Below are positions 22,378-30,831 of a stretch of DNA of 64,000 bases, piece by piece. A program made the translations under genes and the position numbers. The DNA lies in the NCBI GenBank assembly GCA_023313575.1, contig JAJTTP010000004.1, positions 2,790,001 through 2,854,000 on the forward strand, written 5' to 3'. The notes under the pieces are model-generated. The model searched no databases. It was given only the letters and a program-made list of their open reading frames with translations, and was not told the DNA's origin. The stretch is from Eutypella sp. D-1 (taxonomy: Eukaryota; Ascomycota; Sordariomycetes; Xylariales; Diatrypaceae). The stretch's first letter is position 1, and every line of letters begins with the position of its first letter.

Positions 22378-22402
22378 TATAAAAGGGGCTCTGCTCCCCT
22401 TT
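22378..22402 (+). promoter_or_regulatory. TATA box overlapping a 7-bp inverted repeat
   Basis: TATAAAA is at 22378-22384, overlapped by AAAGGGG (22382-22388) and CCCCTTT (22396-22402) around a 7-nt spacer. It lies about 90 bp upstream of the ATG at 22473, a normal fungal TATA distance. Confidence 0.6.
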
Positions 22403-22472
22403 GACCCAACGACTGCTTTCTCCCCTCTTCTTTATTTTCGGAAAACCATCTTGCACTTCGAAGCAGCTTACC

Positions 22473-23336
22473 ATGGATTCCTTATGCTACGGCCTCCTTT
22501 ACCCTTTCGACCTTGGCTTTGACTCCAGCCAAAGCGAATGGGGCCATGGCACAGCTGCCCAGCCGGACGAGGTGAAACCTCCAGCCCCCCAACTCGATGC
22601 TCCCTTCGTCTACCAAGACTACCTTCCTGTCCAGGGTCGCCAGAACGAGCTTTTCCTACGGTATCCCACCATGCAGGATGATAGCCAGTACTTTGGACCC
22701 ATCCATCAAGCGACGATGCGATTACTACAGGTTCTGTGCCAGGAAGAACGGCAAGCACCCGGCGACCGGCCAGCCAGTGGACAGCCAACCACACCTGTTT
22801 CGTTTCGTAGCGCACCACCACAACCATTGTTAAAGCCGGCTTCGCAACACCGGAGGATGGGAAGCGAATATTATCCCGCGCCTAGTACCACCGCAGATAT
22901 CACCGCAGGTTGGGCAAAGCCAGAGAAAACGGCTGAAGATGACACTTCCACCACGTCGCTGTCGAACCAGCCTCGACGCCAGAAGGCTGCCTCTAGGAGG
23001 TGGCGCAATGTGTACGTCCGGCTAGAGAGGGTGATCTATCGAATGGATGACGAGGGGGCTGATTTCAATTGGGATCGGCACTGCAGCAGATGGGTTAACG
23101 AGGAAGGAACACCCTGGGACAAGGACGACTTGGCCTGTTATGTGCTGAGTGGCATTCCCGTCTTCGCAGTAGTTGTCCGGCCACGCGGAGACGGATTCCC
23201 CGTCGAGCTCTCGTGGGACCAAGAGACCAACACATTCCAAGGGGTCGATGCGATGTGCGAGAAAACGATGCAGGTTGGCGATGCGGAATTGGGAAGCCTG
23301 CTGGAGGACCCCAACCAGAGCGTAATTATTCCATGA
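22473..23336 (+). CDS. Hypothetical protein, shares C-terminal domain with the gene at 47755-48888
   Basis: A single-exon frame of 287 aa starting MDSLCYGLLYPFDLGFDSSQ. The first half is low-complexity and Pro/Gln-rich. From about residue 165 a basic linker (SNQPRRQKAASRRWRNVY) leads into a compact domain ending FPVELSWDQETNTFQGVDAM. That closely matches VPLVWDQEQQLFVGSDLVAG in the leftward gene at 47755-48888, which also has a disordered N-terminus. The two are probably distant paralogues of an unnamed family. The N-terminal composition suggests a nuclear or regulatory protein, but this is inference. It converges on the gene at 23697-24764. Confidence 0.6.
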   Translation: MDSLCYGLLYPFDLGFDSSQSEWGHGTAAQPDEVKPPAPQLDAPFVYQDYLPVQGRQNELFLRYPTMQDDSQYFGPIHQATMRLLQVLCQEERQAPGDRPASGQPTTPVSFRSAPPQPLLKPASQHRRMGSEYYPAPSTTADITAGWAKPEKTAEDDTSTTSLSNQPRRQKAASRRWRNVYVRLERVIYRMDDEGADFNWDRHCSRWVNEEGTPWDKDDLACYVLSGIPVFAVVVRPRGDGFPVELSWDQETNTFQGVDAMCEKTMQVGDAELGSLLEDPNQSVIIP

Positions 23337-23696
23337 CCACTCCCGTGTATTATCTCTGTTTCTGGAAACTTTGCTGCCTCCCTGTACTATTTCATAAGGG
23401 TGTCGAGGCGGCGTTATTGTATAGTGTGCGGTCCTTCGTTTTGGCCTTAGGTTTATGGTGGAATGTCATATTTGCCTATTTCTTACGGTATATAATAGTT
23501 ATTCTGAAGCGTACCATGTTATATATAATGGTTTCCATTGAGCACTATGAAAAGAATGAAGGGGCGGGGCGGCCCAAATGGGAAATAAGGGGTGTAAATG
23601 CAAACTCTGTTTACCCGTTGTCAATCTAAATCCAACCGAGGCACCACGCACGATCTGGGACCTGGCACCTTGTGTCGGTCTGCCTAGCAGTAAGGA

Positions 23697-24764
23697 TCAA
23701 GCTGCCATGTGCTCGAGATCAACCTCAACATACTTCCGTTTTCTAGGAACCAGAGAGCCCTGCCTGCTTTCTTCCGCCTTGTCTGTGAATGGCTGAGTCT
23801 TGCTATTCTCTGGCGGCGGCGATATGCCGAGAACATCCCCCGTCTCGTGAGACGTGCTTCTGGGGCGCCCGTGCTCCACATTACGGCACTCTTCTTGGAG
23901 GATCTGATCGAGCGACAGGTATGGAATGGAGTGGTGTCCATCAACCCCATTGTCGGGATAGTCTGCGTCCCCGAGTAGCAAGTCCTGCGGATCCAACGTG
24001 GCCGTATTCGCTGCCCACCGAACAATGTCACTGTACTCGTCGGCTTGCAGCAGCGGTATCTGGGAGATGGGATACGGCTCCTCGCTACTGTCGCCATCCT
24101 CACTCTCGTGGCCGTCGGGTCGCGCCCCGAGATCCCACGCCGCATCTGGCTCGCTCTCCAGTACGGGGGAGAGTTCGCCACTCTCCCAAACTCCGGAAGC
24201 GGCTACGGGAATGGCCACTTCGTGGTCGCCAGGGCCCGTGGGAACGTCGGAGTCAGGCTGATCTTCGGAATCGCCGAGGGAGATCCCGCTGTCACTTGCG
24301 TACGACGACGCTTCGTCGGCGAGAATAGTTAGGGGATCTCCCAGATTCCCCTCTGCGGCAGCTCGCGCGGCATGCGACCCAAGGTACCCAATCCGCACTT
24401 GCTTCGGGATCATGTAGGTGCACAGGACGAACGATTCCATGAACTGTCTGTCCATCGATGGCCAACCCTCCATGTCGTACCGCAGCTTCTCTTGTAGGAC
24501 AGCATTCCAGGCTCCCAGTAAGGACTCGATCTGATCCTTAACCCCGTAATAAAACTCGGCGTCAAGGTCGAGCTGATTCTGGAAGATTCTCGATATGTCG
24601 TGCTGGTGAAGGATGCGATCGAAATACGCGAGGTCGTGCGTATCGAACAGGGTATCTGTTGCCGTCACAGGTCGGCCAGCGCCCGTCTCGATAGAATATC
24701 TCCTTCGGTAGTAATCTCCGAACCTCACGATCGTCTCGTGGATGTTCCCGGGATTTACTGCCAT
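23697..24764 (-). CDS. Hypothetical acidic nuclear-type protein, 355 aa
   Basis: A single-exon frame from ATG 24764 (MAVNPGNIHETIVRFGDYYR) to 23697. The N-terminal 130 residues look folded and helical (DTHDLAYFDRILHQHDISRI; LGAWNAVLQEKLRYDMEGW). The middle is strongly acidic and Ser/Asp/Glu-rich (SGISLGDSEDQPDSDVPTG). The C-terminus carries a basic PRKRKYVEV that could be a nuclear localisation signal. No known domain. It is divergent from the MADS-like gene at 25197, sharing about 430 bp of promoter DNA. Confidence 0.6.
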   Translation of the reverse strand: MAVNPGNIHETIVRFGDYYRRRYSIETGAGRPVTATDTLFDTHDLAYFDRILHQHDISRIFQNQLDLDAEFYYGVKDQIESLLGAWNAVLQEKLRYDMEGWPSMDRQFMESFVLCTYMIPKQVRIGYLGSHAARAAAEGNLGDPLTILADEASSYASDSGISLGDSEDQPDSDVPTGPGDHEVAIPVAASGVWESGELSPVLESEPDAAWDLGARPDGHESEDGDSSEEPYPISQIPLLQADEYSDIVRWAANTATLDPQDLLLGDADYPDNGVDGHHSIPYLSLDQILQEECRNVEHGRPRSTSHETGDVLGISPPPENSKTQPFTDKAEESRQGSLVPRKRKYVEVDLEHMAA

Positions 24765-25196
24765 GTCTTACAAAGAGAAGCCGGCTACCGGACGTTTTGG
24801 AAGATCGAGTAGTGCTGTGACGAAGGAAATCATTTGATAGGCGATAATACCGCACGCCTCGGATCTTATACGATATTCCCCGTACTACGAGCTTCCGAAA
24901 GCGTGGTCACTGGGACCCGAAGCCTGGTTCTGGCTTGGGAAACGAATCCCCGTGGCCCGGATCCAGTTTGCTGGTTCCCGGTCCAGGAGGGCGGTAGTAT
25001 CCATGATCATCCGGAGTTCTGCGTGGATAAGACTAGTTGAACGCCCGAGCTATCTGTGTTCCGTCTTGAATCTGCCTATATATTCCCCTATGGTGCAGTG
25101 TGTAATATGGTTGTAAGCCGCATCATCTGTACACAGCCTGTTTCGCATCGGAGCTTCCATATGGAGCCCCGTGCACTGAACCCCCGCAACATTACG

Positions 25197-25552
25197 ATGC
25201 CCATGTCGGAGCCGCAAAAGGCTCCGTTCAACCAAGCGCGAAAACGCCAAAACACCAAGATATCGAAGCGGAAGCACACTTTATTCAAAAAGGCCCACAG
25301 CTTCCACGAGGACTGCGGGTTCGAAGTGTACCTGCTTTTACGGAAGGGGTATCGATCGTATGTCTACAACTCTAGACGGGAAGCACCGCCGCCGCACGCT
25401 GAAATTGTAAGTGCAGAGCAGAACTTTGTTACTGCGCCGGCGAACTAACTACATATTAGATGAAAAGTTATCCACTGCCAACGATTTACAGGCCAAGGAG
25501 CCATAGAGACTATACTAAAGATGACGGGGAAGAACGGGATATAAATAGTTAG
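25197..25552 (+). CDS. Minimal MADS-box-like protein
   Basis: Two exons, 25197-25406 and 25460-25552, with GTAAGT donor, AACTAACT branch and TATTAG acceptor, about 100 aa. Residues about 12-45 (RKRQNTKISKRKHTLFKKAH, then SFHEDCGFEVYLLL) match the N-terminal helix and first strand of a MADS box: the basic R-K-x(3)-T-x-SKRK-x-TLFKKAH block, then a Cys-x-hydrophobic strand and an RSYVYNSR end. There is little beyond the box, so any dimer or cofactor region is lacking. It would bind DNA as a dimer. A second MADS-like gene lies at 39490. ATG 25197 or 25203 are both possible. Confidence 0.65.
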
Positions 25553-26484
25553 CCGGGGGTCATCGTATTCCGGAGATCACTCTATTCTGGGCTAGGAGAG
25601 TAAGGGATACTCGAGCCAAAATATGCACAATAAGACCGGAGGGCACTGTAGCAAGCGGCACGCAGTAGTAGTATGATTATTATTTTCATGATCTTCACAT
25701 GTCCGGATTTCCTACGTGATCACGTCGGCAGACACCAGACCATTATGGCCTAGCCAATAAAAATGCCCCTACTATTAGAGAACCATTAGTAACAATATAA
25801 TTACGCTTGTTACCGTTTCCGCTTTTGCTTACTTCGTACCATACGCACCGCGATCTCGCTCATCCCTTTGTAGGACATGCTAAGTAGGGCCGTTAAATGG
25901 CATGTCCTAATGCCGAACTCTTACCGTTTGATAGGACGCCGTATTGCAACTGGCAGCGAGCTTTCGTCCAAACAGAACCGCCCCGCAGAAGGCGTACGTG
26001 GAGGGTATATAAATCAGGACTTAAACTCTTATGTTATAATCTATTCAAGGTAAAGCCACCCCTCTTAGGCGGAGGGATACTGGGTACGGGGATCAGCAGC
26101 GCACAGGAAGCAAGGGTTATAATGCAAGGTATGCACTAGTATACCGACGCAGTGGCTTCTTCCTGGATACCTTCGGCAAGGGCACGGAAGAAGGGCGGCA
26201 TCTATAGGTCTTATGGTTTTCAGCTGTTGCTATAAACAAAATAAACGATCACTACGTAACAAGGGCGCCTGCAATTTTGAACATGATGTAACGGGGAAGC
26301 AACCTTAGATTCAAGTGCAATTCCCCGACTTGGCATAGCCTAACACGGGACTGAACTGGCGAAACGGATTAACGAAGAAAACAACCCGCATATACAAACA
26401 CAGCCGGTATGCCCCTCAAAATGTAACTGGTCTATCACGGAACGACGGTAAGAGTGGTCGTATAGAACGCCGTCACGGTCTGTA
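25553..26484. other. Intergenic, no gene called
   Basis: AT-rich; short frames only. A leftward frame at 26340-26666 ending in a hydrophobic stretch overlaps the next gene and has no clear splice link. Confidence 0.5.
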
Positions 26485-27511
26485 TCAGTGTAAGAATGGG
26501 ACTTTAAGTAAGAAGACACTCCGGCGGTTTGCCGAGCTGACCTGTGTAATCGCGAACGGGTCGCCGCCCGGCCCGTTCGCGGGTGGTTGGCCTGAGCTTG
26601 TTTCGCCAGAGGTGGCGACCTGCGTTGGGGCTCGATTGTCGGGTGACTGGGTGACGGCGCCCTCATTAATCGGCACTAAGGATTCTTGGACTGTCAAAGC
26701 ACTGCCCTGCGGCTGAGTCGATGCAATGCCGCTTGGGGGCGACGTCGACAGGAATGTCCAGTTGCCCCCCGCATCTCTAGTCGAGGGCTGGCTCTCGGCC
26801 TGGCGTATGAAGGTCGACGCAGGACCGATCCCTGCGCTCGTGATGTTAGAGCGTGAAAGGCTACCCGTAGAGAGGACCGTCGCCGTCAGCGTCCTATTCA
26901 AGGCCGTCCTGGGCCCCGAAACGGCCGGCGGCCTGCGAGTTGCACAGGACGTATGGGTGCTCTCAGCACTAGCCGCGAGCGCCTCCTCTACACCGTCTGG
27001 CGTCGAACACCGGACCAGACCTGACCGTTCGGCATCCTCCGAAGAAAGGGATCCGGTCCCATTAGAGATCTCGCCGCGAAAGCAAGAGGAATGTCCTGCA
27101 CAGGTCCTGGGCCGCGTTAGATACCCAGTAACAGACAAGTCAGAAATACTGACCAGATAATGTTGGCCCCTCCGTTTGGCGAGACGCGAGGCACCGTGAA
27201 GCTCATGATCGCTAAGCCTGAACAGCGCTGAGCAGGGAAGGAATACGTGATTGGGGTGAACGCGGGATCCGCGAATTCGACAAGCGCGCGGCAGTCTTGC
27301 CCGAACGGGTCATCATACCTAACAATACAATTGTTATTTATAGAAAAGCAACAAGAATACCCATTATCAAAGGTGGCTGCTCTTACGTCGCCGATACTTC
27401 CGTGGTGCCTGCCACTAGCTGCAACGATGGACCTGCGGTGCAGATCAGAGGGTCGGCCCCATAAGCCCAGCCGAGGCCCAACATCATAACGAATGCAGTT
27501 ATGGTCGCCAT
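26485..27511 (-). CDS. Secreted Cys-containing protein with mucin-like tail
   Basis: Three exons: 27511-27387, 27318-27154 and 27106-26485, about 303 aa. The introns are GTAAGA...TTGTTAG and GTCAGT...TCTAACGCGGCCCAG. A signal peptide starts at MATITAFVMMLGLGWAYGA. The mature N-terminal domain of about 85 residues has six cysteines and a conserved-looking core (PAQRCSGLAIMSFTVPRV; ANIIWTCAGHSSC) of a type common in small fungal secreted proteins. The rest is Ser/Thr/Pro-rich and likely O-glycosylated. No enzyme motif is present. It may be a cell-wall or secreted surface protein. The 3' end could contain another intron near the ITQ|GTCAGC site. Confidence 0.6.
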
Positions 27512-27739
27512 TTTAATGAATATATCCGTTGGTTTCCTTTTTGGAAAAAGTCTTACCCCTTTCTCGTAAGCCGTTGGAATGTCTTGTCGGTAAAGGGGCG
27601 TGGGATGCATTTTAAATAGAAAGCCAAGTCAAACACGAACCGAGTCCCGGATGCTGGCTGCGGCCGGCTTCAGGGATATGGTCTCCCATGTACGAATCTG
27701 ACTCGGCATCCCTTCAGGGAGGCTCATCTCCGTGGCGCA

Positions 27740-27745
27740 TATAAA
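27740..27745 (+). promoter_or_regulatory. TATA box
   Basis: TATAAA lies about 80 bp upstream of ATG 27825, in the 313-bp space between two divergent genes. Confidence 0.5.
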
Positions 27746-27824
27746 GCCGAACGCGACTGTCTATTCGCGAGTGCATGTATGAACATCGAGTAAGCTCCTC
27801 TATTGATTAGATTCAGACCCAGTT

Positions 27825-28309
27825 ATGATGGATACGCTGCCTGATACTCTTTTTCAAACCTGGCCCGATACCTGGGACTTGGGTGCGCTTCCAAGTAACG
27901 AGACGGACGCCCATGCTTCTTCGGAGCCCCTGGATTCAGGATGCTTTCCCATAGCAGACACGCATACCACCAGCAACGGGGCCACAGACGGGACCACGGA
28001 CGGGGATATCAGAAGGTAACGTACCCTTGTGGAAACCAGCCGGCTATGTACTAAATCCAGGCCAGTCTCCTTATTATGGTGTGTGCGCGCCTCGACAAGA
28101 TAGAATCGGGTATGGAGAAGATGGACGAGAGCGCGCAGGAAATCAGAGGAATAGCACTACAGGGGTGCAGCGGCGTAGAGGAGGCGATGAGGGTCTCACA
28201 GCAGGTTCGGGACTCGGTGGAAAAATTAAGACAAAGCTTGAGTACGTTTTCTCGAACTCTCTTCGACATCCTAAAGGATGGGATAGACGATGGGGGGGCT
28301 AGCAAGTGA
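27825..28309 (+). CDS. Small coiled-coil protein, two exons
   Basis: Exon 1 is 27825-28015 and exon 2 is 28066-28309. The 50-nt intron has a GTAACG donor and a GGCCAG acceptor, with phase kept. The product is about 144 aa. The N-terminal half is acidic and Thr-rich (FQTWPDTWDLGALPSNETD). The C-terminal half forms heptads (CARLDKIESGMEKMDESAQE; SQQVRDSVEKLRQSLSTFSR). It is the first of several short coiled-coil genes in the window (28466, 43972, 58026). Function unknown; the alternative start is the second Met at 27828. Confidence 0.55.
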
Positions 28310-28465
28310 GGAGGCAACACGCCAGCTTGAGGGGTGCAGGGCAGCCCGGATCCTGGGTGTGTTGTAGCAGCAGCTCTGTAATTCTACACTTAGTTCATTA
28401 TAAATAAAAGGCGAAGCTTTTGATCAGACTATAATTGATTTGCGCATGCGGGCCACGACGCACCC

Positions 28466-29044
28466 ATGGGAAACAGGTGTATTGAGTACCTGCAAGGCCT
28501 TTGGGCCGGTCTCCGCTCCGCCGCCCCTGTCCAAGAACCGTCCCAGGTGCTGCAGAAATGGCCGGCGGCCGAGAGACCAGCCTACAGCCCGGCTACGTGG
28601 CCCGACGAGGAGTGTAGCCCGCGACTCGAAGATAAGCTCCTGCCTCCCTTGCCGGTGTTAGGTGTGAGCCCGCCATTGCCGTTGGCGCAACGGCGCCCGC
28701 TGCGTGTTGCGCCGCCTGCTGAGAGGACCTGGCATCGCATAAAGAGCTGGTCAGAGGATCAGATCGACTTCCTGCAAGAGGAGAACAAGCGGTTGCGATA
28801 TCAAATTTCGAGACAAAATAGGGCGGAATCTGAAAGCCGCGAGGCCGTGGCCTTGTTGCAACGGCAAAACGCCTGTTACCTGAACGAGATCCGCCGGCAG
28901 AGCGAGAAAGTAGCGGAGCTAGTTGAGTCCGTCGCGGCCGTATTCCAGGAGTTCAAGGACCAGGAATGGGGGGCATCCAAGAAGCAGCAAACGGACGTCG
29001 GGCCCACCATCGACGAGATTATCCACATCTACAGCGACCTGTAA
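28466..29044 (+). CDS. Coiled-coil protein, 192 aa
   Basis: A single-exon frame starting MGNRCIEYLQGLWAG, a glycine-2/cysteine-5 N-terminus that could be acylated (weak inference). A Pro-rich middle (PPLPVLGVSPPLPLAQRRPL) is followed from residue about 100 by a long coiled coil (DFLQEENKRLRYQISRQNRA; EIRRQSEKVAELVESVAAVF). It lies 157 bp downstream of another coiled-coil gene on the same strand. No family recognised. It is GC-rich with clean codon structure. Confidence 0.6.
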   Translation: MGNRCIEYLQGLWAGLRSAAPVQEPSQVLQKWPAAERPAYSPATWPDEECSPRLEDKLLPPLPVLGVSPPLPLAQRRPLRVAPPAERTWHRIKSWSEDQIDFLQEENKRLRYQISRQNRAESESREAVALLQRQNACYLNEIRRQSEKVAELVESVAAVFQEFKDQEWGASKKQQTDVGPTIDEIIHIYSDL

Positions 29045-29275
29045 ATAGGCACTCGTATACCGCGATCCCGGCTTCAGCCCGTGTGCCCGTGTATTGGTAC
29101 CATCCGAGCGATGGGCTAGGGTCGTGCTGTCAAGTGGTTTGCCTATATAATCGGCGGACTGCATCGGACCGGTCTTTTTGGTTGCATTTGGTCTATATAC
29201 AGTAAGCCCGTTTATGTTCTAATAGGCCTGGCTACATTTATACTTCCGTCCTCCTTGGAAAGCTCTACCGACGCG

Positions 29276-29380
29276 ATGAACTTTCACAAGCTCGTTTCTC
29301 TCTTTGGCGTGGCGTTTATTGTGAATGCGCTCTTGTACGTTGTCCTATTTATTATGAAGACTGAGACTGATGAGACGTAA
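29276..29380 (+). CDS. Candidate single-pass membrane micropeptide, 34 aa
   Basis: ATG 29276 to TAA 29380 encodes MNFHKLVSLFGVAFIVNALL and then YVVLFIMK with a polar tail TETDET. It is one strong transmembrane helix with a basic N-side and an acidic C-tail. It is too short to be sure it is translated. Confidence 0.3.
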   Translation: MNFHKLVSLFGVAFIVNALLYVVLFIMKTETDET

Positions 29381-30831
29381 CAGCGAGCATTCCAGAAAGT
29401 CAGCAGGCAGGGGCCCTAGTCGTCGGCGGTCGCGCAGGCATTACCAGTAAATTCTGTTTTGCTACGGCGTGGTGGTACGTGGACCGAGGCGTGTTGGGAT
29501 CTGGGTGCTTCCTCTCCTTTATTTGCTGCGCCCGGAATTCGGCCATAAGGGTCGTTTGATACTTGTATTATTCTATCATAGATCTTAACGGTCGACTATC
29601 CTTGTTATCCACTACGTATAACGTGAAAAGTGAAGATGATTGATAGTAAGATCCTACTCGTTTGTGGTAAGGCTTTAAGATTGCGGCGCTGTAGCCCTGA
29701 AAGTGGCTTGAGAATACCCTGCACTTAGGGCTTTTTAACTAGACGGCAGGAAAATATCCATGTGCCCTATCTCAGTGGACTGTTGACTAGCCCCTATTCC
29801 TTTCAGCGGAGTATCCACTAGCCCTTATTTTTGTGGATTATTCCAATTTATGCCACTTCAACCTTCGAGATGGATATAGTATTAAACTCCCGGCTGGAGG
29901 ATACGAAGCTAGTATTATACCATTGCCGTTTATATACTTATGTTATATTTAGTCGGCCTTCTTAATGCGGCGTTTATTTGAGCGGTGCTTTCGCTAAGAA
30001 CTAGTCTATTCTCTATTACTTTTCCGGTTGTTTTTAATACCGGTGAAGCTAAATCAAATTATTATCATTGTATACCTATGTTGTTATCGTGGATATTGTT
30101 TAATGCCTAGGGAGCGGCAACTACTGTAGCTCCTTCAGAAAAACATTGTTCAGCCATAAAGGGCGCGCTAGGCTGGGATGTATATTCTATAACAAGGTAG
30201 ACACTTATCCGGCAACCTAAGCTTATAAGTATATTGCCGAAGACGATCGGGGCAATAAGGTTGATCATTATACATTGGTTCCGCTATTTGCACAGAAAAA
30301 GCCAAAGGTCTTAAATAACATCTTCAAGAAACGGGTAGGCGTTAGGTCTTTGCGTAATTATATATATATATATTACACCCGGGAATGGATGTGCCAAAAC
30401 ATCCGACGATGACCAAGATATCTACAAAACAGCGTCAGACGTTCCGCTGCAGAGCAGTTTCTCCCAATGCGATAGGATAGATTGGATTGATATGCTGTAG
30501 TACTTGGTATATCCAGCTCGTTCTTCCAACTTTCTCCCTTTCGATACGTAGTGGTCTTCCTTATCAGGCGAGTATAGCCGCATTGGATCGACACGGCTGT
30601 AAGTGTAGCGAACAAACGAGATAAGTCAGATATCTGTACCAACTCAGTTGTGCGAATTCGGAACATCTCAAAATCAGCCTTGCCCCTTGGCACTTGATCC
30701 TCTCATCTCTGTTTTCTGCCTAGGCAGACCTTAGGAACCAGTAGCTTTTTCTTGGCCACAAGAACGTTCGACTCCGATCTACGTGATCCACGTTACATAG
30801 TATCCACCATCTAACCTTCCTGATACATCCA
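29381..30831. other. AT-rich gene-free stretch
   Basis: No convincing coding sequence on either strand. A short TA microsatellite lies near 30360-30374. A leftward frame at 30373-30693 starts at GTG and has no motif. Confidence 0.6.

Noticed and set aside
26340..26666. Leftward frame with hydrophobic end, possible GPI-anchor exon of the secreted protein
   Set aside because: A donor at the ITQ|GTCAGC site is possible, but no acceptor with a branch site joins it convincingly.
30373..30693. Leftward frame downstream of DUF3723
   Set aside because: Starts at GTG, lies in AT-rich DNA and shows no motif.
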